Origin: a virus
Strand: one strand, 5' to 3'
IMG/VR virus record: IMGVR_UViG_3300003937_000060
Location: 1-39,368 of that record
DNA length: 39,368 bases
The position numbers and the translations under genes are program-made. This document shows, piece by piece, positions 16,630-24,161 of the stretch; positions within the stretch are counted from its first letter, which is position 1; every line of letters starts with the position of its first letter. The notes beneath the pieces were generated by a model that searched no databases, had not been told where the DNA came from, and saw only the letters and a program-made list of their open reading frames with translations.

Positions 16630-18178
16630 TTGGACTCTCGATTGGGTTGTCCGGTGCTAAAGCCTGTAGCTTCATCCAACTCGGTGGTGGCAAACCTTTC
16701 GATTTACGTTCTTCCATTTCGGCCAACTGTTGATCAAAGATTTCTTGATAATCTTCACCGAGAAGCGCGAGCTCCTTCTCATACGTTGATAAACCTGATT
16801 CGATACGCAATACGGCTTCTTTGACTTCTTTCAATCCGTCAATAGCAAGTCGACCGGAGCCTATCCAATCACTCTTGGTCCAAGCATTACGGCGTTCATA
16901 GAAGTTAAATCGCGCTTTGCTCGGCAGCTTGATGTAGCGACGCAAGAGCATTTCTTCGAATATAAGCGCAAAGATCTGACTGGCGAATCGGTTAGCAATG
17001 ATTTTTCGTCGACCCATGAAGTAACGCCATGAATCGTTGTGCGAAGCACGAATGGTGCTGTAAGACATTTGTGCGTAATTACGCGAGAGCTGTGCGTAAT
17101 CCACACCTAATCCCGCTGCAACGTAACGGATAATGGATTGCTCCAATGCAGCAAATCCATTGTCGGCGTTTCCTGCACTATGCAGGTTTATTTTGTCACC
17201 AGGCATGAGATGCGGCAGTTTAACGCCGTTAAACTTTACTTCGTTGGTGTCATAGTATGCGCCGTAAGTCATGAGCATCTTTTCGACCGCGCCATTTTGG
17301 TGCGCACCGAACAAGTACTCCATAGCTTGGTCAGATCCAAGCTCTGACTCGATACTTGCTGCATACATGGCGTTAACAATCGCTCGCTGTAACGTAGTGT
17401 TCTGTAATGTGTCGAGCATCTTCAGTTGCTCTAAACACGATAAGAACTTATTCACGCCGCGACATTGCCCGCCTTCGGATGGCTCAAAGATATGCAAGAA
17501 TCCCATTCGGCCCGAGCGTAAACGCTTCGGTACTTCACGCCATTTTTTGGGAGATCCAAAGTTATCTGCTCCTTCTTCTATGAAGTAGGAAATGGCCTCG
17601 CCATGTTGGTTAAAGCGCATCCCACCACGTTGATGGGGTTTATCTAACGTATAGTTGGGATTATTAACTTTACGTGGCGCAACCATTCGGATGCAGGTAG
17701 AAAAGTGTGAATGGCGGCGGTCTATCCATTCCGGCTTCGCCATAATTTCGCCAGTGTGGGCATGCGTTTCTATTCCCTCACGCATCATCATTGTGAACGT
17801 TCGGCGTCCTTCTGCGTCTATAAGGCAGTTCGGGTCTTCGGCTATGTCACGAAAAATGGCTTCGACCTCACGCACAAACCCTTTGTCTGGAGTAATCCCA
17901 AGCAATAACCAATTCGGTTTGTAACTGAGGCGAAACTCAGAACCAATGATGTGATCTTTATGTAGCTGGATACCGTTCGCTGCAATACCATTATTACGCG
18001 TTACATCGTCTGTTCTGGCGTTCGCATGCTTCATAACAGGCAGGAACGCTGCATCTACCGATTTTGACGGAGGGTTCCAATCACTCATCTGGCCACCAAA
18101 CCCTGAACCGCCAGCTCTATACACCGCCTCTCTTAATGGTGTTTGGCCATCTGCAGCCAGTAGTCCGGTGTGTGTCAT
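16622..18178 (-). CDS. Portal protein (lambda gpB family)
   Basis: 518 aa (lambda B is 533 aa). Family-typical segments include the N-terminal SVDAAFLPVMKHANARTDDVTRNNGIAANGIQLHKDHIIG, a central HIFEPSEGGQCRGVNKFLSCLEQLKMLDTLQNTTLQRAIVNAMYAASIES, and GLGVDYAQLSRNYAQMSYSTIRASHNDSWRYF. Twelve copies form the DNA channel at one head vertex and dock terminase. It sits in lambda order A-W-B-C and touches the W stop directly (start 18178). Confidence 0.93.
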   Translation of the reverse strand: MTHTGLLAADGQTPLREAVYRAGGSGFGGQMSDWNPPSKSVDAAFLPVMKHANARTDDVTRNNGIAANGIQLHKDHIIGSEFRLSYKPNWLLLGITPDKGFVREVEAIFRDIAEDPNCLIDAEGRRTFTMMMREGIETHAHTGEIMAKPEWIDRRHSHFSTCIRMVAPRKVNNPNYTLDKPHQRGGMRFNQHGEAISYFIEEGADNFGSPKKWREVPKRLRSGRMGFLHIFEPSEGGQCRGVNKFLSCLEQLKMLDTLQNTTLQRAIVNAMYAASIESELGSDQAMEYLFGAHQNGAVEKMLMTYGAYYDTNEVKFNGVKLPHLMPGDKINLHSAGNADNGFAALEQSIIRYVAAGLGVDYAQLSRNYAQMSYSTIRASHNDSWRYFMGRRKIIANRFASQIFALIFEEMLLRRYIKLPSKARFNFYERRNAWTKSDWIGSGRLAIDGLKEVKEAVLRIESGLSTYEKELALLGEDYQEIFDQQLAEMEERKSKGLPPPSWMKLQALAPDNPIESPNE

Positions 18179-18387
18179 TAGAATAAAACTCCTGCAGGGC
18201 GACGACGACGCACATTAGTCATACCAAGTTGCGTCTTTAATTCATCAATGTAATTCTTGAGTTGATGGATATTTGCGTGATTGAAATCAACACGTCGACC
18301 ATCTTTAACTATTGACACTGCCATAGTGCCCGTTTGGAGCTTGTGATAAGCATCCTCGGCTTGACTCAATTTATCTCGTAAAGACAC
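18178..18387 (-). CDS. Head-tail joining protein W (lambda gpW family)
   Basis: 69 aa (lambda W is 68 aa), starting at a GTG at 18387 two bases... immediately after the terminase stop, with AGGAAG just upstream. The protein has a helix (LRDKLSQAEDAYHKLQTG), a beta hairpin (MAVSIVKDGRRVDFNHAN), a second helix (IHQLKNYIDELKTQLG) and a basic tail (RRRRPAG), the known gpW fold. It binds the portal and prepares the head for tail attachment. Confidence 0.92.
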   Translation of the reverse strand: MSLRDKLSQAEDAYHKLQTGTMAVSIVKDGRRVDFNHANIHQLKNYIDELKTQLGMTNVRRRRPAGVLF

Positions 18388-20394
18388 TTAGCTTCCTTTT
18401 AACCGTTCTGCTGCGGCACGAATACCGCTCATTTTTTGGGAGTTTGGTGATGAAATCTGAGGAAGTGGGTCCGGCTCTGTTAAGACAAAACCAAACTTTT
18501 GCACAAGGATATTCAAAGCGGCATGAGCATAGTTCCACCCATCCAATGCTTCATCAAACGGGTGATATTGCTTAACCCAACGCCAAGCTCGCTGACCATT
18601 CTTTTTAATTTCCAGCTTCTTGGATGCGCTACAAAGTTGTTTAAAGAACTCGTCGCCACAAATTGCATCATCAACCGGGAAATGAATACAGCCTGGTACT
18701 GCTTCACCGCTTGGTGATGGCTGTAAACCAAGACGACCATACAAACGAGCTTTGATGCCATCCGTACCTAATCGAGTTAAGTAGACTTTCTTGCTATTTT
18801 TCTTACGAGGGAAGTTTGCAATGGCTTTTCCGTATTGGTTTTCACCTTGAATTGGAATAACCCAAAGCGAACCATGGCGGCGGCTCATTTCATAAACATC
18901 ATCTGTTTTGTGTCCCATGGCATCCCAACACCACAAACGGACATCCATGATTTCACCATTTGCTTTTTTGTATTGGTTGTAAAGCTTTTCACCTGCGGCC
19001 TTTTTAAGTTCTTCACTCGATAAATCACCGAGCAAAACGATATGATCAATAAGCCAGCATTCTTCACCTTTACCCCACCCCCACACAAACATTTCAACAC
19101 GGTCGTCTTGGGTATCTATACCACCAGTAAGAACGCTTGCTCGATCAGCCACTGGATTATCTTGTCTGTTTCCTTTCCACCATATTTCGCGGCGTGTTTG
19201 GAGCGTTTCCCAATCAAGCTTATCGCGATTATCACCTTCCCATAGTTCACCGAGCACTAGGTTGATGAATGGCTTTAGCTTTGCAGGATCGCCTTTACAA
19301 CTTAAAAACTCTTTAACCAAACCAATCCAGCCCGAGGACAGGTTCAAGCTGTATCCAGCCCAACAATGTAGACCTACTGTTTCAGGAGTAGGCTCTGCTT
19401 CACCTGATTCAGAGAAGAAGTTAATCCCGTCTTTTGTCCACGTTCCATCTTCTGCAATCCAACGACCAGCCTTTTGCATGCTGGATAGTTGGTTGTAATA
19501 AATCTTGCCTTGATGATCACCTTTGCCATTACAGCTAATGCATGAATAATGCGCTGTTCTGGCTTTGGCTTTTATGCTGGTTTTTGAGTTATCCCATTTC
19601 ATACCATGCTTGGTATCAGGAGTTCCCCATTCTAAAACTTGCTCATGGCCACAATGCGGACATGGCAAATAAAACCTAAAGGTCAGATCCATCTGAGCCA
19701 TTAAGTTTTCAATATGTGATTCCCCTGCAATCGTTGGAGTTGTTCCCCAACGCTCCATCGGGAACGCTGCACCCTCTAAACGAGTGCGAGCCAGTTTGAT
19801 TGGTGAGCCCTCTTTGCCTAGCTCCCAATCCCAACCGTCAACCTCATCACCAAAAATTGCAGATTTGGTCATGCGGCGCATGTTTTTTGGTGTACCAGCT
19901 CCTTTAATATCGAGCGTCCACCCTAACCCCACCTTCTTTTTGGTGGTGTTTTTCTCATTATTCGCAAACAGAAACGGAAAGATTTTCCGCATGATGGGCA
20001 TCTCTTCCCATGCTGCGTCGATTTCATCAATCGTGAAATCTTTTGCGTCGTCTTCTGTTGGCTGGTAAATAGCAATGTTGCTTCCGTACTGAGCCTGTAA
20101 ACAACTCACGGAACCAACTAAAACCTTGGAGTAACCAATACGGGCTGACTTTTGCCAAGTCACGCACCGTATATCTCGGTTACACATCATATTTAATGGA
20201 ACAACCTGCAGAGGCATTGTTGTCCATTGGCCTGCTGTCTGAGATGAGCCAGCAGGTAATCGGAAATGCTTATCGCACCACTCAGTCCCTGTAACTGGTA
20301 GAATTCTCTTCATCCCCGACAAGCCACGACGGACTGCTGCCCGGATCGCTGTCCATGTAATCTGAGAGGTCAGGAAGGATGTCTGCACATTCAT
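18388..20394 (-). CDS. Terminase large subunit (lambda gpA family)
   Basis: 668 aa (lambda A is 641 aa). The N-terminus aligns with lambda A around AVRRGLSG...TEWCDKHFRLPAGSSQTAGQWTTMPLQ. The ATPase region includes the variant Walker-type WQKSARIGYSKVLVGS segment and a downstream acidic Walker B-like patch (SAIFGDEVDGWDWELGKEG). A zinc-like PCPHCGHEQ...YSCISCNGKG pair and the C-terminal nuclease region (GGIDTQDDRVEMFVWGWG) follow. It cuts cos and pumps DNA. Its first 37 codons overlap the small-subunit gene by 113 bases; the alignment to gpA argues the overlap is real. Confidence 0.94.
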   Translation of the reverse strand: MNVQTSFLTSQITWTAIRAAVRRGLSGMKRILPVTGTEWCDKHFRLPAGSSQTAGQWTTMPLQVVPLNMMCNRDIRCVTWQKSARIGYSKVLVGSVSCLQAQYGSNIAIYQPTEDDAKDFTIDEIDAAWEEMPIMRKIFPFLFANNEKNTTKKKVGLGWTLDIKGAGTPKNMRRMTKSAIFGDEVDGWDWELGKEGSPIKLARTRLEGAAFPMERWGTTPTIAGESHIENLMAQMDLTFRFYLPCPHCGHEQVLEWGTPDTKHGMKWDNSKTSIKAKARTAHYSCISCNGKGDHQGKIYYNQLSSMQKAGRWIAEDGTWTKDGINFFSESGEAEPTPETVGLHCWAGYSLNLSSGWIGLVKEFLSCKGDPAKLKPFINLVLGELWEGDNRDKLDWETLQTRREIWWKGNRQDNPVADRASVLTGGIDTQDDRVEMFVWGWGKGEECWLIDHIVLLGDLSSEELKKAAGEKLYNQYKKANGEIMDVRLWCWDAMGHKTDDVYEMSRRHGSLWVIPIQGENQYGKAIANFPRKKNSKKVYLTRLGTDGIKARLYGRLGLQPSPSGEAVPGCIHFPVDDAICGDEFFKQLCSASKKLEIKKNGQRAWRWVKQYHPFDEALDGWNYAHAALNILVQKFGFVLTEPDPLPQISSPNSQKMSGIRAAAERLKGS

Positions 20395-20872
20395 TTACTG
20401 CTGCCGTGAGTTCTGCTTCCAGTACCTCGCGCACTTCCGGCGGCATGTCTGGATATGCGATTTTCATCTTCGGGATAAGAGAGTCGTGGCGACTTGCCAA
20501 TCGACCGCCTAATTGCTGAAGCGTCTCGACAATAAGTTCGATAGGTGCATATGACTTTTCAAATAGCACACGCTTAGCTCGCTTCATCGCAATGTTCTCT
20601 CGCTTCTCTTCAAGCTTGAGTCGTTGCTCTTCACGCGCCATTTCTTCGTCCTCATCTTCCTCCGTTTCCGGTTCTTGTGTGGGACTTTTAAGCTGTGATT
20701 TATAAGTGATGTACGCATGATTACATGCGAGAGGATTCATGCCGTCGCGCCCTTTGGCGGCTGGCAAGATCCCTTGCTGCGTAAGGTTTCTGACCTGCCT
20801 TTCAGAGATGCCAAGGAGCTTTGCTATATCCGACTGCGTGAATCTCTTGTCTGGATAAAATAGATTGCTCAT
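20282..20872 (-). CDS. Terminase small subunit (lambda gpNu1 family)
   Basis: 196 aa (lambda Nu1 is 181 aa). The first 45 residues are a winged helix-turn-helix (FTQSDIAKLLGISERQVRNLTQQGILPAAKGRDGMNP) that binds cos. A long acidic/basic coiled-coil segment (EEDEDEEMAREEQRLKLEEKREN) and a C-terminal part that contacts the large subunit follow. Directly upstream at 20881-20901 are GGTTTCC repeats that resemble the core of the lambda R sites bound by Nu1. The ribosome site is weak. Confidence 0.92.
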   Translation of the reverse strand: MSNLFYPDKRFTQSDIAKLLGISERQVRNLTQQGILPAAKGRDGMNPLACNHAYITYKSQLKSPTQEPETEEDEDEEMAREEQRLKLEEKRENIAMKRAKRVLFEKSYAPIELIVETLQQLGGRLASRHDSLIPKMKIAYPDMPPEVREVLEAELTAAVNECADILPDLSDYMDSDPGSSPSWLVGDEENSTSYRD

Positions 20873-20880
20873 TCATGGTC

Positions 20881-20999
20881 AAAAACCGGAAACCGGAAAC
20901 CCCCTAAATCAAAAAAAAATTTCAACGAGCGACTTCCTGCGGTTTAGCCACCCGTAGTTTACTATCTAGCGCCAAAGGACCCATTGCGACCGTGGTCGC
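20881..20999 (-). other. Candidate cos region (packaging initiation)
   Basis: Between the lysis genes and terminase, exactly where lambda carries cos. On the minus strand there are two tandem GGTTTCC repeats plus a third degenerate GGTTTTT (20901-20881), sharing GTTTCC with the lambda R-site consensus. A long A-tract (20911-20919) could be a bend. The partial palindrome GCGACC-AC-GGTCGC lies at 20986-20999 within the end of the holin gene and is a cosN candidate. Position and motif resemblance support this; the cleavage point is not determined. Confidence 0.45.
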
Positions 21000-21207
21000 A
21001 GCTGGTAGGCTTAGGTGATTGGGATAGCACACGCAGGACCATAGTCACCACCGCTGCTAGGGCATTAAGTATGGCGTAAACCATAACGCTAACATGCACT
21101 TCAACAAGAGGAAGAAGTGACACGATCAAGTTCATAGCAATCAGAGCGAACGACCACTTGATTGACCACCATTTGCCTGACTGTTTCCAGTTATCAATCA
21201 ACTTCAT
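20962..21207 (-). CDS. Putative phage holin, two-TM type
   Basis: 81 aa. Basic/aromatic N-terminus (MKLIDNWKQSGKWWSIKWS) leading into TM1 (FALIAMNLIVSLLPLV) and TM2 (VSVMVYAILNALAAVVTMVLRV), then a polar tail (SQSPKPTSCDHGRNGSFGAR). The pattern KxxxSxxWS... resembles small phage holins of the DUF7940 type found near terminase genes. It lies after the spanins, so with the 22642-22923 gene the phage would have two holin-like proteins, one perhaps an antiholin. Confidence 0.6.
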   Translation of the reverse strand: MKLIDNWKQSGKWWSIKWSFALIAMNLIVSLLPLVEVHVSVMVYAILNALAAVVTMVLRVLSQSPKPTSCDHGRNGSFGAR

Positions 21208-21358
21208 GACTTACTTCCTTTGATGCTTGGATAGCCATGATTATGGCCTCTTCAAGCTTTTGCGTTGCTTCTTTCATAAGTGAGGGATTATTCGTTGGCT
21301 GATTAGTCATCAAACGTTCTAATGCCTGCCCTTGCGTGTTCAGAATTGCCTCAAACAT
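21194..21358 (-). CDS. Small protein in lysis region, unknown
   Basis: 54 aa from ATG 21358, which has GAGGT just upstream; the frame extends upstream but without a site. The sequence (MFEAILNTQGQALERLMTNQPTNN..., KLEEAIIMAIQASKEVSHEVD) is helical and soluble. The stop overlaps the downstream holin start by about 14 bases, suggesting coupled translation. Function not recognised. Confidence 0.6.
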   Translation of the reverse strand: MFEAILNTQGQALERLMTNQPTNNPSLMKEATQKLEEAIIMAIQASKEVSHEVD

Positions 21359-21479
21359 AGCTACCTCATTGCGCCGATTGGATACGCGCAATCCAACGCA
21401 CCACCCACATATCCATCTAACAAATGTATAGTCTGCCCGTTCAGTTATCGTTACCTGTCCACGTGGAAGTTAATCAGTG

Positions 21480-21758
21480 CTATTTCTCTACCTGTTTGTT
21501 CTGGTACCACTGTTTAACTTTATCGGGCTTCTGCCCACACTTCTCTAATGCACCCTTCCAAATTAGGTCACGTTCAACAGCTTCATCCCTTGTAAGGGGA
21601 GGACTATCGAAAGGAATATCACAAGGTGTTAGAAAAGCAGCCGGTGGAAGAACTACCACATCACGAGTCTGCGTCACTACTTTTAGATCCGTAGTGCTGC
21701 CACATGCTGTCAATAACATCGGCAGGCAAACGCTTAGAGCCACAATCATCTTCTTCAT
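21480..21758 (-). CDS. Outer-membrane spanin lipoprotein (Rz1-like)
   Basis: 92 aa. A lipoprotein signal peptide with lipobox LLTAC (cleavage before Cys19) is followed by a Pro-rich region (VVVLPPAAFLTPCDIPFDSPPLT). The gene starts inside the Rz-like gene in another frame (98-base overlap), the classical nested spanin arrangement. It links the outer membrane to the inner-membrane partner to fuse membranes in the last step of lysis. Confidence 0.88.
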   Translation of the reverse strand: MKKMIVALSVCLPMLLTACGSTTDLKVVTQTRDVVVLPPAAFLTPCDIPFDSPPLTRDEAVERDLIWKGALEKCGQKPDKVKQWYQNKQVEK

Positions 21759-22077
21759 TCTGCAGTAGTCCTTTTAGTTCCCCAACAGCCTTATTCACCG
21801 TTGCGTCCACGGTCGCATTGTAGGATTTCATGTAATCAACGGCTTTACGCTCATCTTCAAGGTACTGAGTGAGCGTGTTAATCGTTGAGTTTAAATCAGT
21901 GTTGACTTGAGTAACCGTGGCAATAGACAGCTTAGCTGTTGCCAACTCGGCCTCTTTGGTTTCGAGTTTTGAATCTCGGGTTTCAATCTGAGTTTCCAAA
22001 AAATCAACACGTAAAGTAAAAAAGCCAATTGCTAATCCGAGCAACGCAATCAAAAGACCATTAACTTTAGTTATCAA
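21661..22077 (-). CDS. Inner-membrane spanin (Rz-like)
   Basis: 138 aa. Uses a TTG start at 22077, supported by GGAG seven bases upstream; no ATG fits. One N-terminal TM (VNGLLIALLGLAIGFFTLRV) is followed by a long periplasmic coiled coil (residues about 25-90: LETQIETRDSKLETKEAELA...). It pairs with the Rz1-like lipoprotein and overlaps the endolysin stop by 11 bases. Together they disrupt the outer membrane. Confidence 0.85.
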   Translation of the reverse strand: MITKVNGLLIALLGLAIGFFTLRVDFLETQIETRDSKLETKEAELATAKLSIATVTQVNTDLNSTINTLTQYLEDERKAVDYMKSYNATVDATVNKAVGELKGLLQNEEDDCGSKRLPADVIDSMWQHYGSKSSDADS

Positions 22078-22645
22078 AACAAAGCTCCATCTCTTTCTGT
22101 CGCCGCTTGACTAGACCCGGTAATTTCTTACCTGCGCCATACACCCAAAAGCGCAGCTCATTGCATGCGTTCTTGTAGTTGCCTTGGCGAATGTGTTTAA
22201 AAATACGTGTCTCGCTACCGTCAGGGTTCTTCCTGAATCGCGTGCAGCCTGTGTTGAATATGAATGATGTGAATGCATCAATTTGCCCTTGGCTCATCGA
22301 GGCGTCACCCATTGAAGTAACGAGACATTTTTCTGAGGATTGAATGTTGCGAACCCAATCTTTTGCAATTTGCTCTTTCGTCTTAGGCTTTCCTGTAACA
22401 TTGTGCGTATTACCAATCCCATCAGTAGCTAAGCCAGCAGGGCAAACATAAGGCTTCAATCGGCAACTTTCCGCATTGCCGATCAACTCTAATGCTTGAG
22501 GTGAAATAATCAGTTCCCCGACAATCTCACCACCAACCTCAACCACTCCGACCGGGGCAGAAGAAGTTTCTGTTTGATATACACCACCTGTAACTAAAGC
22601 GATGATTGCCATCACTGAGCAAACGACCTTGTTCTTCTGCTTCAT
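22067..22645 (-). CDS. Endolysin, GH24 lysozyme with signal-arrest-release N-terminus
   Basis: 192 aa. Residues 7-23 form a weak, Ala/Gly-containing hydrophobic segment typical of SAR endolysins (VVCSVMAIIALVTGGVY). The GH24 catalytic region is NAESCRLKPYVC...T: Glu59, Cys68 and Thr74, which keeps the E-8-(D/C)-5-T spacing but with Cys in place of Asp. The enzyme cleaves peptidoglycan after release from the membrane. Cys residues at 9, 61 and 68 could take part in redox or disulfide control as in other SAR endolysins. Start overlaps the holin stop (ATGA). Confidence 0.9.
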   Translation of the reverse strand: MKQKNKVVCSVMAIIALVTGGVYQTETSSAPVGVVEVGGEIVGELIISPQALELIGNAESCRLKPYVCPAGLATDGIGNTHNVTGKPKTKEQIAKDWVRNIQSSEKCLVTSMGDASMSQGQIDAFTSFIFNTGCTRFRKNPDGSETRIFKHIRQGNYKNACNELRFWVYGAGKKLPGLVKRRQKEMELCFDN

Positions 22646-22923
22646 TTGTTCACTTCCTCAATGATGCTACGCTCAACTCTGTCTCGTAACAGATTGTGAT
22701 TCTTTGCTTTGAAATACCAAGACAAAATAAAAGACGCGATACCGAGCACAATGCCGAAAATAACCCCCCACTCACTAACTGAAAGCGCACCCAAAAGCGT
22801 GGTGAATCCTGCCCAAAAAATAGTAGAGTCCGTTGCAATTTCCTCGGCTTTTACCGAGAAGCCAGTTCCTAGCCCCCATGCTAGAAGCTTTACAATCCAG
22901 CCTTTTTTTCTGTTCCCTAACAT
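22642..22923 (-). CDS. Holin (phage 21 S-like, class II)
   Basis: 93 aa from ATG 22923; a GTG at 22950 in the same frame has its AGGA too close, so the start is uncertain and dual starts are possible. Two hydrophobic segments (about TIFWAGFTTLLGAL and WGVIFGIVLGIASFILSWYF), then the tail YFKAKNHNLLRDRVERSI. The SxxEWGxI...SWYFKxK pattern resembles S21-type holins. It lies immediately before the SAR endolysin, the combination used by phage 21, where small pinholin lesions activate the SAR enzyme. Confidence 0.78.
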   Translation of the reverse strand: MLGNRKKGWIVKLLAWGLGTGFSVKAEEIATDSTIFWAGFTTLLGALSVSEWGVIFGIVLGIASFILSWYFKAKNHNLLRDRVERSIIEEVNK

Positions 22924-22952
22924 AGTGACTAAAAATGCCTCACGGCACACTC

Positions 22953-23999
22953 CTATAAATTTTTAAACGACTCGACCGTCGACAAATACGTGCCTTCTTC
23001 CATCTCAACACCAATAAAACAGCGGTTTAACTTCACACATGCTTTACCTGTTGAGCCGGAACCCATGAAAGCATCAAGCACCACATCACCTTCTCGACTG
23101 CTAGCAGTGAGAATGTGCTCCAGCATTTCCGCTGGCTTTTCGCATGGATGTTTACCCGGGTAATACGCGACAGGGGAAAAGGTCCACACATCGGTATAAG
23201 GAACGTCACTTGTGACACTAAATGGACGACGCAAACTTTCGTACTCCGCTTTTAAATCATCATACTGACGAGTCAGTAATCGATAATCAGCGTTTAATGC
23301 ATCGTATTCTTTTGTTAACTCATCATGAGAACGTTCAAGCTTTCCTGCGTGGTCAGAAAACAACGCTTGCAGCTTTTCGTATTGTTCACGATTCGGAAGT
23401 TTCCATTGGCTATCACTAAACCAGTGCGAACACATCTTAGTGCCAGTGGCTTCATTAATTTCTTTGGCTGAAATGCCAAGTGACTCACGCGCTTGTTTGA
23501 AATAATTAATCAGAGGTTCAAATACCTCTTTCTTTAACTCCGCGCATCGTTTCGCATAGCCAGCGACGCCTTTAGCATGACCTTCAGCACCGTAATGTTC
23601 AGCGAACAACACACGCTCGGTAGCAGGAAAAAACGAACGTAAGTCAGTCTTTCTCATTCTGCGCCATGGCCCGTTTGGCTTAGCCCAAATGATATTGTTC
23701 AGCACATTAAAGCGCTGCCTCATAAGCAATTCAGTGTCAGCAGAAAGCTTGTGGCCACAAAATAAGTAGATACTGCCTGCAGGCTTTAGAACTCGCCAAA
23801 ACTCAAGCATGATCTCGTCTAACCACGCCAAGAACGTTTGAACATCTGGCCACTGATTATCCCAAGCGTTTTTCTTTACTTGGAAATAAGGTGGATCAGT
23901 TAAAACAAGGTCAACGCTGTTATCCGGTAAGGTTTTTAGATAAGAAATGCAGTCTGCATTAAACAGCTGCACTGTATTATTTAAGAAGGAATGATTCAT
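22953..23999 (-). CDS. DNA adenine (N6) methyltransferase, beta-class
   Basis: 348 aa from ATG 23999, which has GGAGG at four-base spacing. The DPPY catalytic motif is at residues 35-38 and the SAM-binding FMGSG at 311-315, so the order DPPY first then FxGxG places it in the beta class. Between them is a target-recognition region containing a helix-turn-helix-like segment (LGISAKEINEATGTKMCSHWF) and an unusual coiled coil (about 217-257). The GGAGG ribosome site is inside a stem-loop ending at the start codon (24000-24030), and a Com-like gene precedes it. It probably protects phage DNA from restriction. No cognate nuclease is seen. Confidence 0.9.
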   Translation of the reverse strand: MNHSFLNNTVQLFNADCISYLKTLPDNSVDLVLTDPPYFQVKKNAWDNQWPDVQTFLAWLDEIMLEFWRVLKPAGSIYLFCGHKLSADTELLMRQRFNVLNNIIWAKPNGPWRRMRKTDLRSFFPATERVLFAEHYGAEGHAKGVAGYAKRCAELKKEVFEPLINYFKQARESLGISAKEINEATGTKMCSHWFSDSQWKLPNREQYEKLQALFSDHAGKLERSHDELTKEYDALNADYRLLTRQYDDLKAEYESLRRPFSVTSDVPYTDVWTFSPVAYYPGKHPCEKPAEMLEHILTASSREGDVVLDAFMGSGSTGKACVKLNRCFIGVEMEEGTYLSTVESFKNL

Positions 24000-24030
24000 A
24001 GTGCCTCCGAGCTTAGGCGCTCTTGGCACT
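24000..24030 (-). promoter_or_regulatory. Stem-loop sequestering the methyltransferase ribosome-binding site
   Basis: On the minus-strand RNA the outer arms AGTGCC (24030-24025) and GGCACT (24005-24000) pair, and inner arms GAGC (24022-24019) and GCTC (24012-24009) close a loop GCCTAA. GGAGG (24008-24004) lies in the internal loop and outer stem, and the ATG begins at the next base. The com stop codon TAA is in the loop. Ribosomes finishing com, or the Com protein itself, could open the site, as established for the mom leader of phage Mu. Confidence 0.65.
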
Positions 24031-24138
24031 CTCCTTAACCAATGTCTTGCACCGTTTGCATTTTATCGAAACAGTGCCAATAAATTCACATAACTTTGCG
24101 CCACACTTATAGCAGCGCAGTTCTATTAGTTTTGTCAT
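24013..24138 (-). CDS. Com-like zinc-finger translational regulator
   Basis: 41 aa. The protein is MTKLIELRCYKCGAKL-CEF...IKCKRCKTLVKE..., with CYKC (Cys9, Cys12) and CKRC (Cys27, Cys30), the two-knuckle zinc finger of the Mu Com family. In Mu, Com binds the mom mRNA and opens its blocked ribosome site. Here the gene sits 13 bases upstream of an adenine methyltransferase whose ribosome site is in a hairpin, the same logic. Its own start is two bases after another hairpin (24141-24161). Family call is firm for the fold; the function is inferred from context. Confidence 0.78.
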   Translation of the reverse strand: MTKLIELRCYKCGAKLCEFIGTVSIKCKRCKTLVKESAKSA

Positions 24139-24140
24139 AT

Positions 24141-24161
24141 AGTCTCACTTTCGTGTAGACT
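24141..24161 (-). promoter_or_regulatory. GNRA-loop hairpin immediately before the com start codon
   Basis: Minus-strand RNA: AGTCT, bulged A, CAC, loop GAAA, GTG, AGACT, then AT and the ATG. The only ribosome-site-like bases (GTGAG) are in the 3' arm, so the hairpin could lower com translation. It is a candidate autoregulatory site. Confidence 0.55.
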
